23,161 nucleotides of DNA from Sphaeroforma arctica JP610 (GCF_001186125.1 NW_014040407.1:27515-50675); one strand, 5' to 3'. Numbered from the stretch's first letter, positions 1 to 10,600 are shown. Notes: a model not told the origin generated them from the letters alone. A program made the numbers and translations.

Positions 1-89
1 TTATAAGTGTTTACATATTTATATGAATATCTATATGTCCGTTTGTACATATGAATTTGTGTGTTTGGACTTGTGTTTATATCTGTGTG

Positions 90-260
90 GGTGGGAGCGT
101 ATATATGGATATATATATATGTATGTATATATTTATATATATATATTCATATATATATATATTTATATATATATATATATATTAATTATTATATTATTAT
201 ATTACTATATTAATATATATATATATATAGATATACTTATTTGTACATATATATATTCAT
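90..260. repeat. AT-rich simple repeat tract
   Basis: Long runs of alternating TA and TATA/TTAT with a few interruptions, a microsatellite-like low-complexity tract. The long reading frame across it (23-391) is almost entirely Tyr/Ile and is an artefact of the repeat, not a gene. Confidence 0.9.
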
Positions 261-1112
261 ATTTACACGAAAATATCATATTAACGCAATGTGCTTGTCC
301 AAAAGTCCTATCAATTTCTGTTTGTGTCTGTATAGATTTAGTATGTTTACGTATCATTGTATGTGCTTGTATACAGTCACAGCCCTGGTAAGAACTAGGA
401 CCGTGATAGATGATTAGGTTACAACTTTAAATCTCATGCGTCGAAATGTGCTCATTGTAGCATTGTTAAGATTTCTTCGAGCATATGCGCATTTGAATCT
501 GTTCGTCTGTGTAAATTTGAGCAGCTGTCTCGTCGGATGCATCTCACTTACATATCTTTGACTGCAGTGAAAGCTCATGGCATCCTTGCATGAACCTTTC
601 ACAGTGATGAGATCTGCGTAGTTAGATAGGCCTCGTGCTGTACCCTCGACGGTGTATTATCGCTAAGGGGTGGGCAAAAGCTCTACATGGTACATTTCTT
701 TGTCGCCAACTGCACTTTAGGATACAGGTGATAGTTGGTTCGGCTGTGGATTGTACAGATACTGTGTTTTAGTTAGTTTATATGAATTCTAGATTTCAAA
801 GACGAAAATGGTCGATTTCGGCGGCTATCTCAGTGTGCGAACATATGCGTATTGCCAGGCAACCATTTGCAAATCGCTTTTTTTTGTTTTGTTTTTTGTT
901 TTGTTTTTTTTAAATGACTCATGTATGTGTTGCTATGAAAAGCAGATCGTTATATCTGATTCTATGTAAGTGGGCCCTGTATCATTTTCTGAATGGGGTA
1001 CTTAACATTCTCCGAAGTCTATCGCCAGCTCCTAAGGTCCTGACTGTCTGTGCATCTGTTGTACTTATCCAATTCCTCTCACTCATAATGTCAGGTAGGG
1101 TTCTCTATGCAG
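261..1112. other. Non-coding sequence upstream of the first visible carbamate kinase exon
   Basis: No convincing coding segment was found here on either strand. I looked specifically for the missing carbamate kinase motifs (an N-terminal GGNA-type loop and HGNGPQ) and saw neither, so this stretch is most likely intron, with the earlier exons left of the window. A T/G tract (TTTTGTTTTG type) lies at about 878-911. The sequence ends in a plausible 3' splice site, with TCTATGCAG just before 1113. Confidence 0.5.
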
Positions 1113-3037
1113 CGCAGTGAGTACGGTGCAGCCCACCACGTGCCTGCGTTGCCACTGGAGATCATCGATGCGCAAACCGAGGGACAGATTGGGTACCAAC
1201 TGACCCAAGCGATACGCAACGCTCTAGTATCTCAGGGCCAGCGTGATCCTCGAGTGTGTGCTGTCGTCAACCAGGTGCGCGTAGAAGCCGACGATAAGGT
1301 ATGTACAACATTTGTAGCACTGTGACATTGATTCTGACGTGTGTATCGTGAAGCGGGCGCGTTTCATTTTTATCATCGTTTGTGGACGGGAGAGCCGAAG
1401 GGTTTTGAATCTTGCAAAAAAAAGTAAATGGGTAGATATATTGTCAGTGAATGAATTATCCATAACTTTGGCCACAGTGTTTCAATGCTAAGGTCGGCTA
1501 CAATATCTGTTGTAAATATACGTGAGAAGGATAAACGCTGAGGGTGTACGTAAGGACGATTCGTATAGCTGAGCATAGACTGTATCATTTACTCAGTCTA
1601 AAAGGCCAACCAATAGAACGTTTTATTTTAAGCAATACTGATGTGTTTGTTTGTACTCCTAATTATTTGGCCACTCGTCACCTCGACTGTAGTTCTATAT
1701 ACTTTTTTTTTAAATGTTATATGGAATGCCTGTACACTTATTCTGTTTTCCACTTCGCACGTGATTGACTGTAATTTGTAGGCCTTCCAAACCCCCACCA
1801 AGCCGGTGGGCGGATTTTTCAGTGAACAAGAAGCCAAAGCGAAGATGGAGACGGATCAGTGGGATATGATCGAGCAGCAGGGCAGGTACGTAAATGTTGA
1901 TTTAATCAATAAACATGAGGATCATGCTGTAGATTTCACGCGAGAATGCGAAACGCGTATCGTATCAGGTAGTTATGTACTGGTATAGCCACGATTTGAT
2001 TTGCTATCATCCAATTGAGAGGACTGCACTATTTAGAGTGAGTGAGTGTATATAACAATAGATTGTTCTCCATGGGACATTTGTGTACAAATTGACACAA
2101 CTATGTGATCACGAATACGTACATTATTTAGACTACGTTGTCATCGCCATGCATGTTGAAATTGAGGTAGAGCTACACTTTGATACTGGCGAATTTATCC
2201 CGAAAGAAACATATTACGAAATGGAAAAAAGAAACAGAACAGCACCAAGCCCATAATATGTTGCTCTATGCTTTTAATTTTGCTTACTGCTCGGATTGGC
2301 ATAAGACATGCAGTCGTCACCAGTCACACAAACGTCCATCATTGATTACCCTTGTTAAAAATTTAAAAATTGTATTCACAGGGGATGGCGCAGAGTTGTG
2401 GCTAGTCCCGAACCCAAGGAAATTATTGAACAGGTATGCACACTCGCCTTATTACGCAAATTCTTCAAGCACATAACACTCGCAGGTGTTTCGATACTCT
2501 TGGAATCGGTTTCAAATACTGCGATCCACATAGGTTTATCTGTAGTTTATTTTGACCTCGCATGACTGATCTGTATTCCAATCAAAACTACAGTGGGCAA
2601 TAGAAAGCTTAATGGAGAAGGGTGGTATTGTGATCTGCGTGGGGGGTGGGGGTATCCCAGTGGTGCGTGACACAGACACAGGCGATCTAAAGGGAGTTGC
2701 CGCAGTCATCGACAAAGATAGTGCCAGCGCGTTGCTAGCCGACCACATGCAGTTCGATGCGGTAGTCTTCTGTACTGGTGTGGCCAATGTTTATGTGGAC
2801 TTCAACACACCGTCACAGCGCACTCTGACGGCCATGAACGTGCAGCAAGCGCAACAGCACATGAAGGACGGCCATTTTCCGGCTGGATCCATGGGTCCTA
2901 AAGTCGCGGCTGCTCTCGGATTCTTGGAACAGACGAATAAAGGTGGCAGAGAGAGGAAGTGTTATATTACTGATCCCGAACATCTACTTGAAGCACTCGA
3001 CGGTAATTCTGAACACGGCACAGTCATCACTGTGTGA
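1113..3037 (+). CDS. Carbamate kinase, 3' four exons (5' exons outside window)
   Basis: Visible exons are 1113-1298, 1782-1885, 2382-2433 and 2594-3037 (stop included). They are joined by introns of about 483, 496 and 160 bp with GT..AG ends, and the reading phase is kept (0, 2, 0). They encode about 261 residues; the family is about 310, so roughly 50-60 N-terminal residues are missing. Family-typical segments in order are AQTEGQIGYQL, AFQTPTKPVGGFFSE, GWRRVVASPEPKEIIEQ, the glycine-rich VGGGGIPVV, the AVIDKDSASALLA segment with the nucleotide-site lysine, and AGSMGPKVAAAL. The enzyme makes ATP and carbamate (then CO2 and ammonia) from carbamoyl phosphate and ADP, the last step of the arginine dihydrolase pathway. 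Such genes are common in bacteria and rare in eukaryotes (known in diplomonads and parabasalids). The acceptor before 1113 (AG at 1111-1112) fits the family alignment best; AG at 1116-1117 is a weaker alternative. No organelle signal can be judged because the N-terminus is absent. No clear AATAAA was seen just downstream. Confidence 0.93.
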
Positions 3038-4149
3038 AGGACTGGCACGACTGGTAGTCAATTAAGTATTCTGATGGATAAAGAAGATATATGCTGTGAT
3101 GGAGAACTATGTATAGTTTTCTTAATATCACCATTGCATGTCACATGAGATGTATATCGGTTTTCGAAAAGTGAGAAACAGAACTCGCCCCAATATCTAG
3201 AAATACCGTGATCATCGTATACCGCTATAAATAGCTTTTGTTTGCATTATGCTGCTGCTATCAGCGGCGCACATCATTGTGACACCTACTGTTTCTAGTT
3301 ATCTATAGGCAGTGTTATGCACTCTTTCATTCGTCGGTAAATTTATATTTATTATTATTCGTTTTCGCGTCTTATTACCAGATTTCATATTGGAAAGATC
3401 TACCGCCACGAACCAATCTTTGTCTTCGATCGTCAAGATTGTACATGCCCTCGAATACAATATCGTGACCGTAAGGCTACCCATTAGCCATTTTCTCGAG
3501 AAAGAAAATGTCTACTTTTTAAGTCTCATTGTCCGCTGGTAACACCTCGTCAACACCCTGCACGGATATGATATTATCCCAGTTCGGTTGGGCTGCAATA
3601 CCCCATGCATGTGTCTGGGAACTTGGTAGCAAAATATGTTGTAATTAGGAAGTTTGGTCTTGTGCGAGTGTAGGTGTGGTCACGAAATCGCACCTCTGCG
3701 GCACCTGCTGTAGTCCATTTCAATTTTCCACTTATCCGGCAACGCTCAATCGTGATCATAGCAAGGATCGATAGGACGACATTCGGCGTTGAGATCGTAC
3801 ATACGCTCGTGCATGTGTGTTGATCGATCGCAATCATTGCATGGATCGGAGAAACACTCATGTGTGTTCGTATCTATAGATCTACATCCCGGCTCACACC
3901 CATTGTCATGGCGAGTGCTGATAGGTCAGCATTCGGCGTGAAAATCGGTCATCCTTTGACATAGGGGTAAGCAAAATTCGATGGCGAACGGAAAGACATG
4001 ACTCTAAGAGAGTTCGTGGTCATAGTGGGAGTAATAGTGGTGCCATAGTGCTCTATAATTGGCTGGAAGTCGTTTTCCTTTTTGGAAAGAAAGGATTTAT
4101 TTAGGTATGATCACGGGGTCACCGGAGGGTGTATATTGTCGGGATAAAG
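3038..4149. other. Intergenic stretch, no recognised gene
   Basis: Contains only short open frames without recognisable domains. A TATAAATA string lies near 3223-3230 without a gene to attach it to. Between about 3747 and 3945 the sequence looks weakly self-similar: GATAGG followed by ATTCGGCGT occurs near 3770-3790 and again near 3918-3940, with related GATCG/CATGG strings between. The left end of the old Ty3-type element should lie in or near here, but I could not identify its LTR. Confidence 0.4.
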
Positions 4150-5089
4150 TAATCTTCATCCATAGCCTGGCGCAAGCTGGAACATGTTGTCCATTGACTG
4201 CTTAGTTAAAGTGTATGAGAATATTTCGCTGTCGTCCCAAGTTTGTGGTTGAGTACGCATGGTATGACGCTGTAGCGTGGGCTGTTGGCCTGTTGAGTAG
4301 TGACGGTTCCAGGTAAACAAAGAAAATTGCATTTGTTCTGAACTTGGACTGCAACTGGTACATTTGGTTGAAGTGACTTGGCGCAAAGATCAGGCCAAAA
4401 ACTGTCCAAAATCTGGTAATTGTACGGCTGCTTACCCCCTTTGATATGTAGAAATAAAGCGTAGTCCCAAGGCGACATACTAACCGCATGCTTACCATCC
4501 AGCAAAATTTGTATCCACTGTATGCGGAACTACAAATGACCTGGCTTGTAACATTGGGACTAGCTGGCGCATCGAAACCTCATTGGGCCACAATAGGACA
4601 CCCAATACTACCGACGACCCCTCATATTGGTCGGCATGTCTGACAAACTCTAGATGTCTAGCCAAGGTGAATTCGCATAACCTATAAGCCTACATTTTAC
4701 AGCTGTAAACGCCTCAACCCTATAGTGCCATCTCCTGGTTCGAGACTGGCATAGATGGCCAAAACATGATCCACAAATGATGCGAATAGTTCAACATCAA
4801 AAATTAACTTAAATAAATACTTTTGTGAACGAAATACACATCGCCAATTTAGCTGCCAATTACTGGTATCAAACCGTTGTAATGCACAACACAACAAGGC
4901 TACGACATAACTTACAGTATGACTGCCCATTGTACTCGCCTGTCAATGGGCTCCATGAGCTCATCTGGTCCGCACATCGGGACAAGTAGTCTCCGAAATG
5001 GTTGACTTTTCCAAGACAATACTGAAGATCCTATTCTACTCCTTGGAGTACATTGCATTGTTTTAGATTGTATCATCTAGTGTATACTT

Positions 5090-5260
5090 AGACGGGTTCT
5101 TGACAATACCTCATAAAGGCTCATGGTCCGTTAACATAACACACGGCAGCTTGAAGCGCTATAAAATGTGCAGCGCTCTCTTTGTAGCGAATACGCAACC
5201 AACAAACTAATTTCTCTGAATCCCATTAACACGATCTGTTATCCCAAAATACAACACCAC
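5090..5260 (-). pseudogene. RNase H segment of the old Ty3-type element
   Basis: The minus strand shows the RNase H segment typical of Ty3-type pol, including VGCVFATKRALHIL and the TDHEPL motif, which corresponds to the TDHKPL-like string found in many gypsy elements. It lies at the expected distance downstream of the RT segment. It is a fossil fragment. Confidence 0.65.
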
Positions 5261-6047
5261 CTGCTTATGACCGCATAGCCAACAGACGCGTCTCATTGTT
5301 TGATACGGACCAACTCCTTTATCCGAGAAAAATCACCCACCTGAACCTTTTGATAGCGCGCCGATGGCGTACCGTCATTCAGCAAATATGCCGGGGCAAT
5401 TGCCTCACTCGAATATTGAATCTACATTGCCTCAATCCCCGAAATGACATCCGGTTGATTAAGGTCTCCAATAGTCATGTCAGCAAGGCCCAAACGGAGG
5501 GTCTCTGCATCCGATAACTCTTTAACAACATGTCGCGTAATGCCACCTGGTATGCGGGCAAATGAGCATGCTCGACATATCAACTTAGCCGCATCCGAAC
5601 GCATAACAAGTTATTCGTCCTGCTTAGAAACGTGTAAACGAATACGCATCTTCAAGTGAAAATACGCCGTGTTCATCGCCACCTGTTACACAGTACTCCA
5701 CTGAAATATCTCATTCATTTGAGTAAGTCGGATTATAGGTTTCATGATTATTGCACAATTGGTGATCATTCCCGACCACCATGCAAACATAACAAGTAAT
5801 GATGCTAGCTCCGGTTTCGAAACCGGTGCCGGTGCAGTAAGAAAAGCTTGTCACCGTTGTCACCGTTCATCCTCAATCAATACTACCATGCTCTAACACG
5901 GTTGATCAAACACGTGCATTACTTCCGAGGGCAATACTGATATCTGAAATTTGTGTGGCTGCAACATAACACTATTGGCTTCACAAATATATAAAGTCTT
6001 GTGTTGTTCCCACCAGTGACTGCAAAGTGATTGTATGTATGTTTGGT

Positions 6048-6401
6048 TTACAATAAGATGCTGTACCATGAATCACCCATGTATGTCACTAATGTACGTA
6101 CAGGTTGAAACAACGGCTGAGTTAAGTGCTGCATGTCATAGCAGCCACTCTGAACCCCTTCCATAAGACATACCAATTGCCAATAGCACCCATCAGCTGT
6201 GAAGAATGTCAAGTACTCTCGAGAGTCTTCCGGAAGGTTTAGTTGGTGGTAGGCCGCCGCAAGGTCAACTACCGTTTGTATGACTGTTCTTCTGGTATGA
6301 CTAGGTAAATCTACCTCCAACAGAAGTGTCAGCGGCAAATTATGAAACTCTCGATTCTGCGGGCTCCAGTCAATGCAAGTGTGATATCCCTTATCCTCCA
6401 C
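6048..6401 (-). pseudogene. Reverse transcriptase segment of the old Ty3-type element
   Basis: About 117 residues with clear RT palm/fingers similarity: CIDWSPQNRE, then AAYHQLNLPEDSREYLTFF, then GCYWQLVCL, and a VTYM segment where the Y-x-D-D box sits in functional relatives. This is the best preserved block of the old element. The wording of the motifs differs clearly from the RT of the nested young element, so the two belong to different Ty3-type lineages. Confidence 0.85.
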
Positions 6402-6845
6402 AGGGACTATCTGTGGGTTCTTACGCGCAAATAGACGCGAAACAACTCACATACTATACATATTCCAGGTTCAAGCGACCCTACTGAGTGCAAAATATCG
6501 CATTTACGAGTTTGCACACCTTGTTTCACCGGGTCCTTGGTAGCATACACTTGACGTTGAAGCATAACATCAGCTTCAACAAAATACTGTTTTCCACCCC
6601 TTTTATAAACTTAGCAGCCTCTTATTGATCCTGTAACAGTTGCTGCGCGAAATTTCATATACGGGCATGGTACACAGACCCCACGAAGTTATCATCATCA
6701 AGATCATCATGTATATCTGGGACATATTTGTTTCTACGAACCGCCTCCAACTTATACACAACTTCCGGCGGTCGATATTGCAAGAAATAGAGGTCGATAC
6801 TCGGGGCAGCTGCAAGCAGAACGTTGCTGGGATCGTAGAAGTGTC

Positions 6846-7157
6846 TCACGTAGTGCCCAGCAGCTCCCTTTCTATTACGTCCAGAACCAAGAGTACATTA
6901 TAATCCTGAGGAACCCATGGATCTAACAACACCGTGATCTCACTCTGTTCAAAATATGTATTACTACCATTCGAGTCCAGCACTTCCAACAACAACGACA
7001 CCACCATTATCTGAGTCAAAGACGTGATCTCATCACCCCCATATCCCGTAATATAAACAGGTGCAATAGCAATGATTGGAAAATTGTGATGATCCACAAA
7101 CACCTGATACATTACCACCGGTATCGCACCAGTATCATTACATATACTGATAGACAA
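6846..7157 (-). pseudogene. Retropepsin-like segment of the old Ty3-type element
   Basis: About 103 residues with a DTGAIP motif near 7125-7136, as in the aspartic protease active-site loop, and near the other end a VLLxLDVI string resembling the conserved (I/L)LGxD region of retropepsins. It sits directly upstream (minus strand) of the RT segment, where a Ty3-type protease belongs. Fossil fragment. Confidence 0.7.
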
Positions 7158-7261
7158 ATATTCACCATACGCATGTGTTGCGGGCCCATCCCATTCACTA
7201 CTATCACGTCATTCTTTGTGCTTGACCGCGGCAACAGTGGCATTAGATGGACAATACGTGT

Positions 7262-7265
7262 GACC
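7262..7265. repeat. Target site duplication (left copy), GACC
   Basis: The four bases GACC directly before the left LTR are repeated directly after the right LTR at 13573-13576. A 4-bp duplication supports a genuine integrase-mediated insertion of the whole 7266-13572 unit. Confidence 0.85.
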
Positions 7266-7518
7266 TGTAGTTAAACGTGGAATAACAATACCTCAACGTT
7301 CTCCCTTTGTTCAGAAGGAGACGTTGTTCTTTTATTCATTAAACCTTAAATTCAGAATCTAATTATTTCTGAGACATGTGCCGATCTAAAACCCTGATCG
7401 GTACAAACTAAGTTTACAGATTCTGATATTATAAACTAAAATAACCCAAACTAAAATAACACTAATAACCCTGTCTGGTTGAACACTAATAACCCCGTCT
7501 GGGTGTATTCCGACCACA
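7266..7518 (-). repeat. LTR (3' LTR in element sense), 253 bp
   Basis: Matches 13320-13572 over its full length with three substitutions. Ends are TG..CA. It contains a 24-bp tandem duplication (7458-7481 and 7482-7505, AACACTAATAACC start) in the part that would be U3, a TATA-like TTTATAAT in sense orientation, and a sense AATAAA. Confidence 0.97.
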
Positions 7519-7531
7519 ACCCTCCCCCCAA
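7519..7531 (-). promoter_or_regulatory. Polypurine tract (plus-strand primer site)
   Basis: In element sense the bases just before the 3' LTR read CTTGGGGGGAGGGT and abut the LTR start TGTGG. This is the usual position and composition of the purine tract that primes second-strand synthesis. Confidence 0.85.
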
Positions 7532-7600
7532 GCTGAAGCACTACCTACCAGTGTGTCAGCTTTAGAGAAAAGGAAAGGAATACTCAAACCCTGACCGACA

Positions 7601-7660
7601 TGCTGGTATTTATCCTCAGAGAGCTAAAGCAGTGTGCTGGCATTTATCCTCAGAGAGCTA
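7601..7660. repeat. 26-bp direct repeat near the 3' end of the young element
   Basis: TGCTGGTATTTATCCTCAGA and the following six bases (7601-7626) recur at 7635-7660 with a single substitution, period 34 bp. It lies in the untranslated stretch between the chromodomain and the polypurine tract. Confidence 0.85.
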
Positions 7661-7734
7661 GAGGGCCCGAAGTATACGTCTCGAGCGCACCGTCGTTCAT
7701 GACATATAAGTAACTATATACAGGTAAGAGTCTA

Positions 7735-8165
7735 AATCTGGTCGCGGCGTCGTTTGCGCGTACGCGTCTGCGAGTCTTTGTGGTAAGCGACAATGTCGTT
7801 GGGGTCGGTAAAGGCTTCGGCTGTCTCCCACGTGGGGTCACCCTCGCGCCAACGCACCAGGTATTCAAGGTTGCCTGTCTCATCGTTCGTACGATGCTTA
7901 ACAATGTGGCGGAACTCAACTCCGCCTTCTGCCCACAAGGTATCATCAAGTGGTGGGTCTGTACTACGATGTACTAACCGGAGGAGTTCAACACGGACTG
8001 GCTTGCCCTTGAATTCTGATGGTGCGGACCCGTCTTTGTTCGCTAACTCGTAACGTTGCCCGATTCTAGTCTTGATCACATACGGCCCAAAGAGAGGACG
8101 CATTGCTTTCGTCGTTCTGCCTTCCGAGCGCACCATCACTACGTCGCTTTCATCGAAGTGTACCA
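7735..8165 (-). pseudogene. Integrase C-terminal part with GPY-type module and chromodomain
   Basis: Minus-strand open segment of about 144 residues. Near 8044-8097 it reads PLFGPYVIKTRIGQRYEL, the GPF/Y-type module of Ty3 integrases. Near 7777-7917 is a chromodomain with the classic pattern: FRHIVKHR, then EYLVRWREGDPTWE, then an acidic segment and VAYHK. Chromodomains in chromoviral integrases are thought to guide insertion to marked chromatin. A basic tail (RTRKRRRD) closes the protein. Confidence 0.92.
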
Positions 8166-8199
8166 AGTCGTGGGCATGGAGACGGTCAAAAGTCTGATA

Positions 8200-9071
8200 T
8201 GGTGAAGGGTTGGTAAGATGGTATCTTGCATCTCATCTAATCGTTGCGCCCATGTATCGTTGGTCACTGGTTGTGATTCCGGTACCACATCAGCAAAGTC
8301 GGCAAACGGGACATGCCTGCGTCCGAAGTACACGCTAAAAGGTGAACTCTTATGTCTGCGAGAGATACGGAGGTTCGGATAGAGCATAGTGAACGGAAGG
8401 CGTTCATCCCATTGAAGTGGCACCGCCTCACAACATTGCCGTATTGATCGTGTAATATCTTTATGGCGACGCTCGGCTGCCCCTAAGACTTGTGGGCGAT
8501 ATGCGGGTGATACCCTGTGTAGCATGCCCACTTCCTGCACCAGGGTGTTCACTATTTTGTTTGTAAACTCTGGTCCCATGTCGGTTTGTAGTCGTCGTGG
8601 GAAACCGTGTTCACCGAAAATCTCTAACATTGTCTGTACCGTGGTCTCCTTTGCCTTGTTCGGAGTTGCACGTAGAATCGAATAGCCAGTGGCAATGTCT
8701 AACACATGGAGAATGTACTTGTTCTTCCTCCGCGATTCGATCGGCATAGGAATGTAGTCCATCTGAATGTGATCCCAAGGGTAGCGTGCGTCGATGCTGA
8801 TCATCGGGTGGAAACCTTTACGTAGTGTGTCCTGACCTAAACATGTACTACACTGTCGCTTAACCGTTGTCGTCAGTTCTAGAGCGCCCGGCCACACATG
8901 TCCATCGTTGCGGAGCTGTTGTACAGTATCGGCTGCCCCGTGATGGCCTTGCTCGTGCTGTGCTCGTGTCAGTTGTGTACGCCGAAGCTGTTCTTCCGGC
9001 GTTGCTTGTGCAAATGCAGGTTGACCTTCGGCTTCAGCCATGGCGACCGATATCTCTCGTGCTGTGTCCAA
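8200..9071 (-). pseudogene. Integrase zinc finger and DDE catalytic core
   Basis: The N-terminal HHCC finger is visible as AQHEQGHHGAAD followed about 30 residues later by CSTC (about 8845-8960). The catalytic core follows with D in QMDYIPMP, D in LQTDMGPEF and E in GAAERRHKDI, the D,D(35)E arrangement of retroviral-type integrases, plus VLDIATGYSIL between them. It lies after RT and before the chromodomain, the Ty3/gypsy order. The enzyme inserts the cDNA; the 4-bp duplication flanking the element is its expected footprint. Confidence 0.93.
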
Positions 9072-9129
9072 ACATTTTGCAGACGGTATATAGCGTGGTT
9101 CTGCGTAACCCAGTCACTGTGAGAAAAGA

Positions 9130-9570
9130 GGGTCCAGCTTGAAGTTATTGGATGGACCTAGTCTCGCTATCACTGTATGACCCCAAGGTGTCTTGCCGCA
9201 CGCATACTTGCCAAACTTCAGAGAGGTATGTGGTGTTCTAGGCACCAGTACTGGTTCAGCTTGGAGCAGCTGCTTGAATAAGTCGAACCATGGTGCCCGT
9301 GGTACCCAAGGTAGACATACTGTGGCGGATGCTCCCTCTGTCTTGATTTTCCTAAGCATCTTGTGTATCAATTTTCAAGGTGGATTCATCCATCCATCCA
9401 CTAACGACCAGTCGTGCTTAAACGCCCCTTCATTGTCATCAGGCAATTGTGCGTTCTGTGGGTACGCAAACACATCTACATTATTCGGAAAGAACATCAG
9501 GTAGTGTTTCTTGCTGTCGACCCATTGGAACAATGCTCCGCCTATACCGTAGTCACTGGCGTCGGTCTAC
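9130..9570 (-). pseudogene. Start of RNase H followed by DIRS-like / Dam methyltransferase-like block
   Basis: TDASDYGIGGALFQW (about 9522-9566) is the canonical opening of Ty3-type RNase H. Within about 30 residues it passes into DVFAYPQNAQLP (about 9441-9476), then GWMNPP (about 9378-9398), then a segment with LRKIKTEGA, CLPWVPRAPWFDLF and LVPRTP. From memory, this series (D-x-F-A, N-A-Q-L-P, a DW, N-P-P, then W-P/APWF) is the one found after RNase H in DIRS-type retroelements and compared in the literature with phage-type DNA N6-adenine methyltransferases (Dam), whose catalytic motif is (D/N)PP(Y/W/F). I infer homology from motif order only. A role in methylating element DNA is conjecture. 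Confidence 0.65.
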
Positions 9571-9699
9571 AAATTCAGTGGTACCCCTTCTACCGGAAAA
9601 TGTAATGCTACTGCATTTACCACCGCCTCCTTCATTGCCTGCCACGCGTCGGTATATCGTTGTTTCCACCGTTCACCAATTAACTCATTCGGTTTGAGT

Positions 9700-10600
9700 T
9701 TGCAGAACTCCCGTAGCGGTGCTACGATATGGGCAAAGTTGGAGAGGTGCTCGTGAAGATAGTTCGCTAAGCCTAACACTGACGTTATGTCCTTGTATCG
9801 CTGTGGGGTTGGCCAATCTAGCAGCTTTGCCTGTTTCTCATGATCCACATCGATACCTTGTGCTGATACTTTCTTGCCCAGTATCATTACCTCCCCAATT
9901 GCGAAGTGGCACTTGGATGGGTTCAGCTTAAAACTATGGTATGTAAGACGCTTGATGACTTCCTTTACTATACGGATGTGTTCATCGTAATCATCACTGG
10001 CAATCACTATATCATCGATGTAGTGATGTACTGGTAGTCCGTCCAGGATTGTGCTCAATGTACGCTGGAACTGCTGCGTCAGTACATGTAGGCCGAATGG
10101 TGCCGACGTTACGAATACTGGTAGCGTTCATGTGTGAAGCTGAACCGATACCGTGAATCTGGATGTATCAGTAGTCTGTGGTAGGCCGCCGAGATGTCCA
10201 GCGTTGTGTAGTACATCTTGCTCTTCAGTCGGGAAATGAGTTCGTTAACTTTCGGAATCAAGAATTGGTCACCGGGAATGAGTGCATCTACCGCACGCAT
10301 GTCTAAACACACCCGCACCTTCTTATCGTTGCCTTCACTATCAAACGTAGGTACGGCCAGCAGTGATAGATTAACTGTTGTTGGTGTAGTTCGTTTAGTA
10401 ATGACCAAGTCTTTCAACCACTTCTGTACTTGCTCATCGGTATAAAGTAGCCATCGATCTGATACGAAATTACGTGTGGATCTGCGCATACTCATGGCTT
10501 GTTCTCGCGTAACTGGTATCATGACCTCACTCCCCTCGAGGCGACATCGTGCGTTGTCTGGAATCGCCGCGTTCGCCTTTAACTCCGTATTCAACCGTTG
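9700..10600 (-). pseudogene. Reverse transcriptase of the young element
   Basis: The order of RT motifs is clear: VRVCLDMRAVDALIP and FLIPKVNELISRL, then TTLDISAAYHRLLIHPDSR, then further on the catalytic YIDD box (about 10011-10022), KLNPSKCHF and LGKKVSAQGI, and the thumb/connection segment ITSVLGLANYLHEHLSNFAHI. These are the palm, YxDD and connection features of Ty3/gypsy RTs. It copies the element RNA to DNA. It is not open throughout. Confidence 0.93.

Larger units (their letters stand above)
4150..7265 (-). mobile_element. Old Ty3/gypsy-type LTR element, downstream half (protease to RNase H and beyond)
   Basis: Minus-strand remnant of a Ty3/gypsy-type retrotransposon, heavily decayed with many interruptions. 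In element order (right to left) it shows a retropepsin-like segment, an RT segment and an RNase H segment, followed by 4150-5000, which is too eroded to name and could hold the rest of RNase H and the integrase. It continues the gag half found at 13573-14405; the two halves are separated by the younger element at 7266-13572. No LTR could be matched at its left end. The degree of decay suggests an old insertion, much older than the nested one. Confidence 0.8.

Noticed and set aside
23-391. 122-residue open frame at the left edge
   Set aside because: Made almost wholly of Tyr and Ile from a TA microsatellite; no protein-like composition.
600-1112. Possible N-terminal exon of carbamate kinase
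   Set aside because: Neither the GGNA loop nor HGNGPQ could be found in any plus-strand frame. The frame at 914-1120 has no similarity to the enzyme.
3222-3231. TATAAATA as promoter of a downstream plus-strand gene
   Set aside because: No coding sequence with recognisable features follows; a single TATA-like string in AT-rich DNA is expected by chance.
8867-9142. Plus-strand open frames overlapping the integrase
   Set aside because: Antisense shadows of the clearly recognisable minus-strand integrase.
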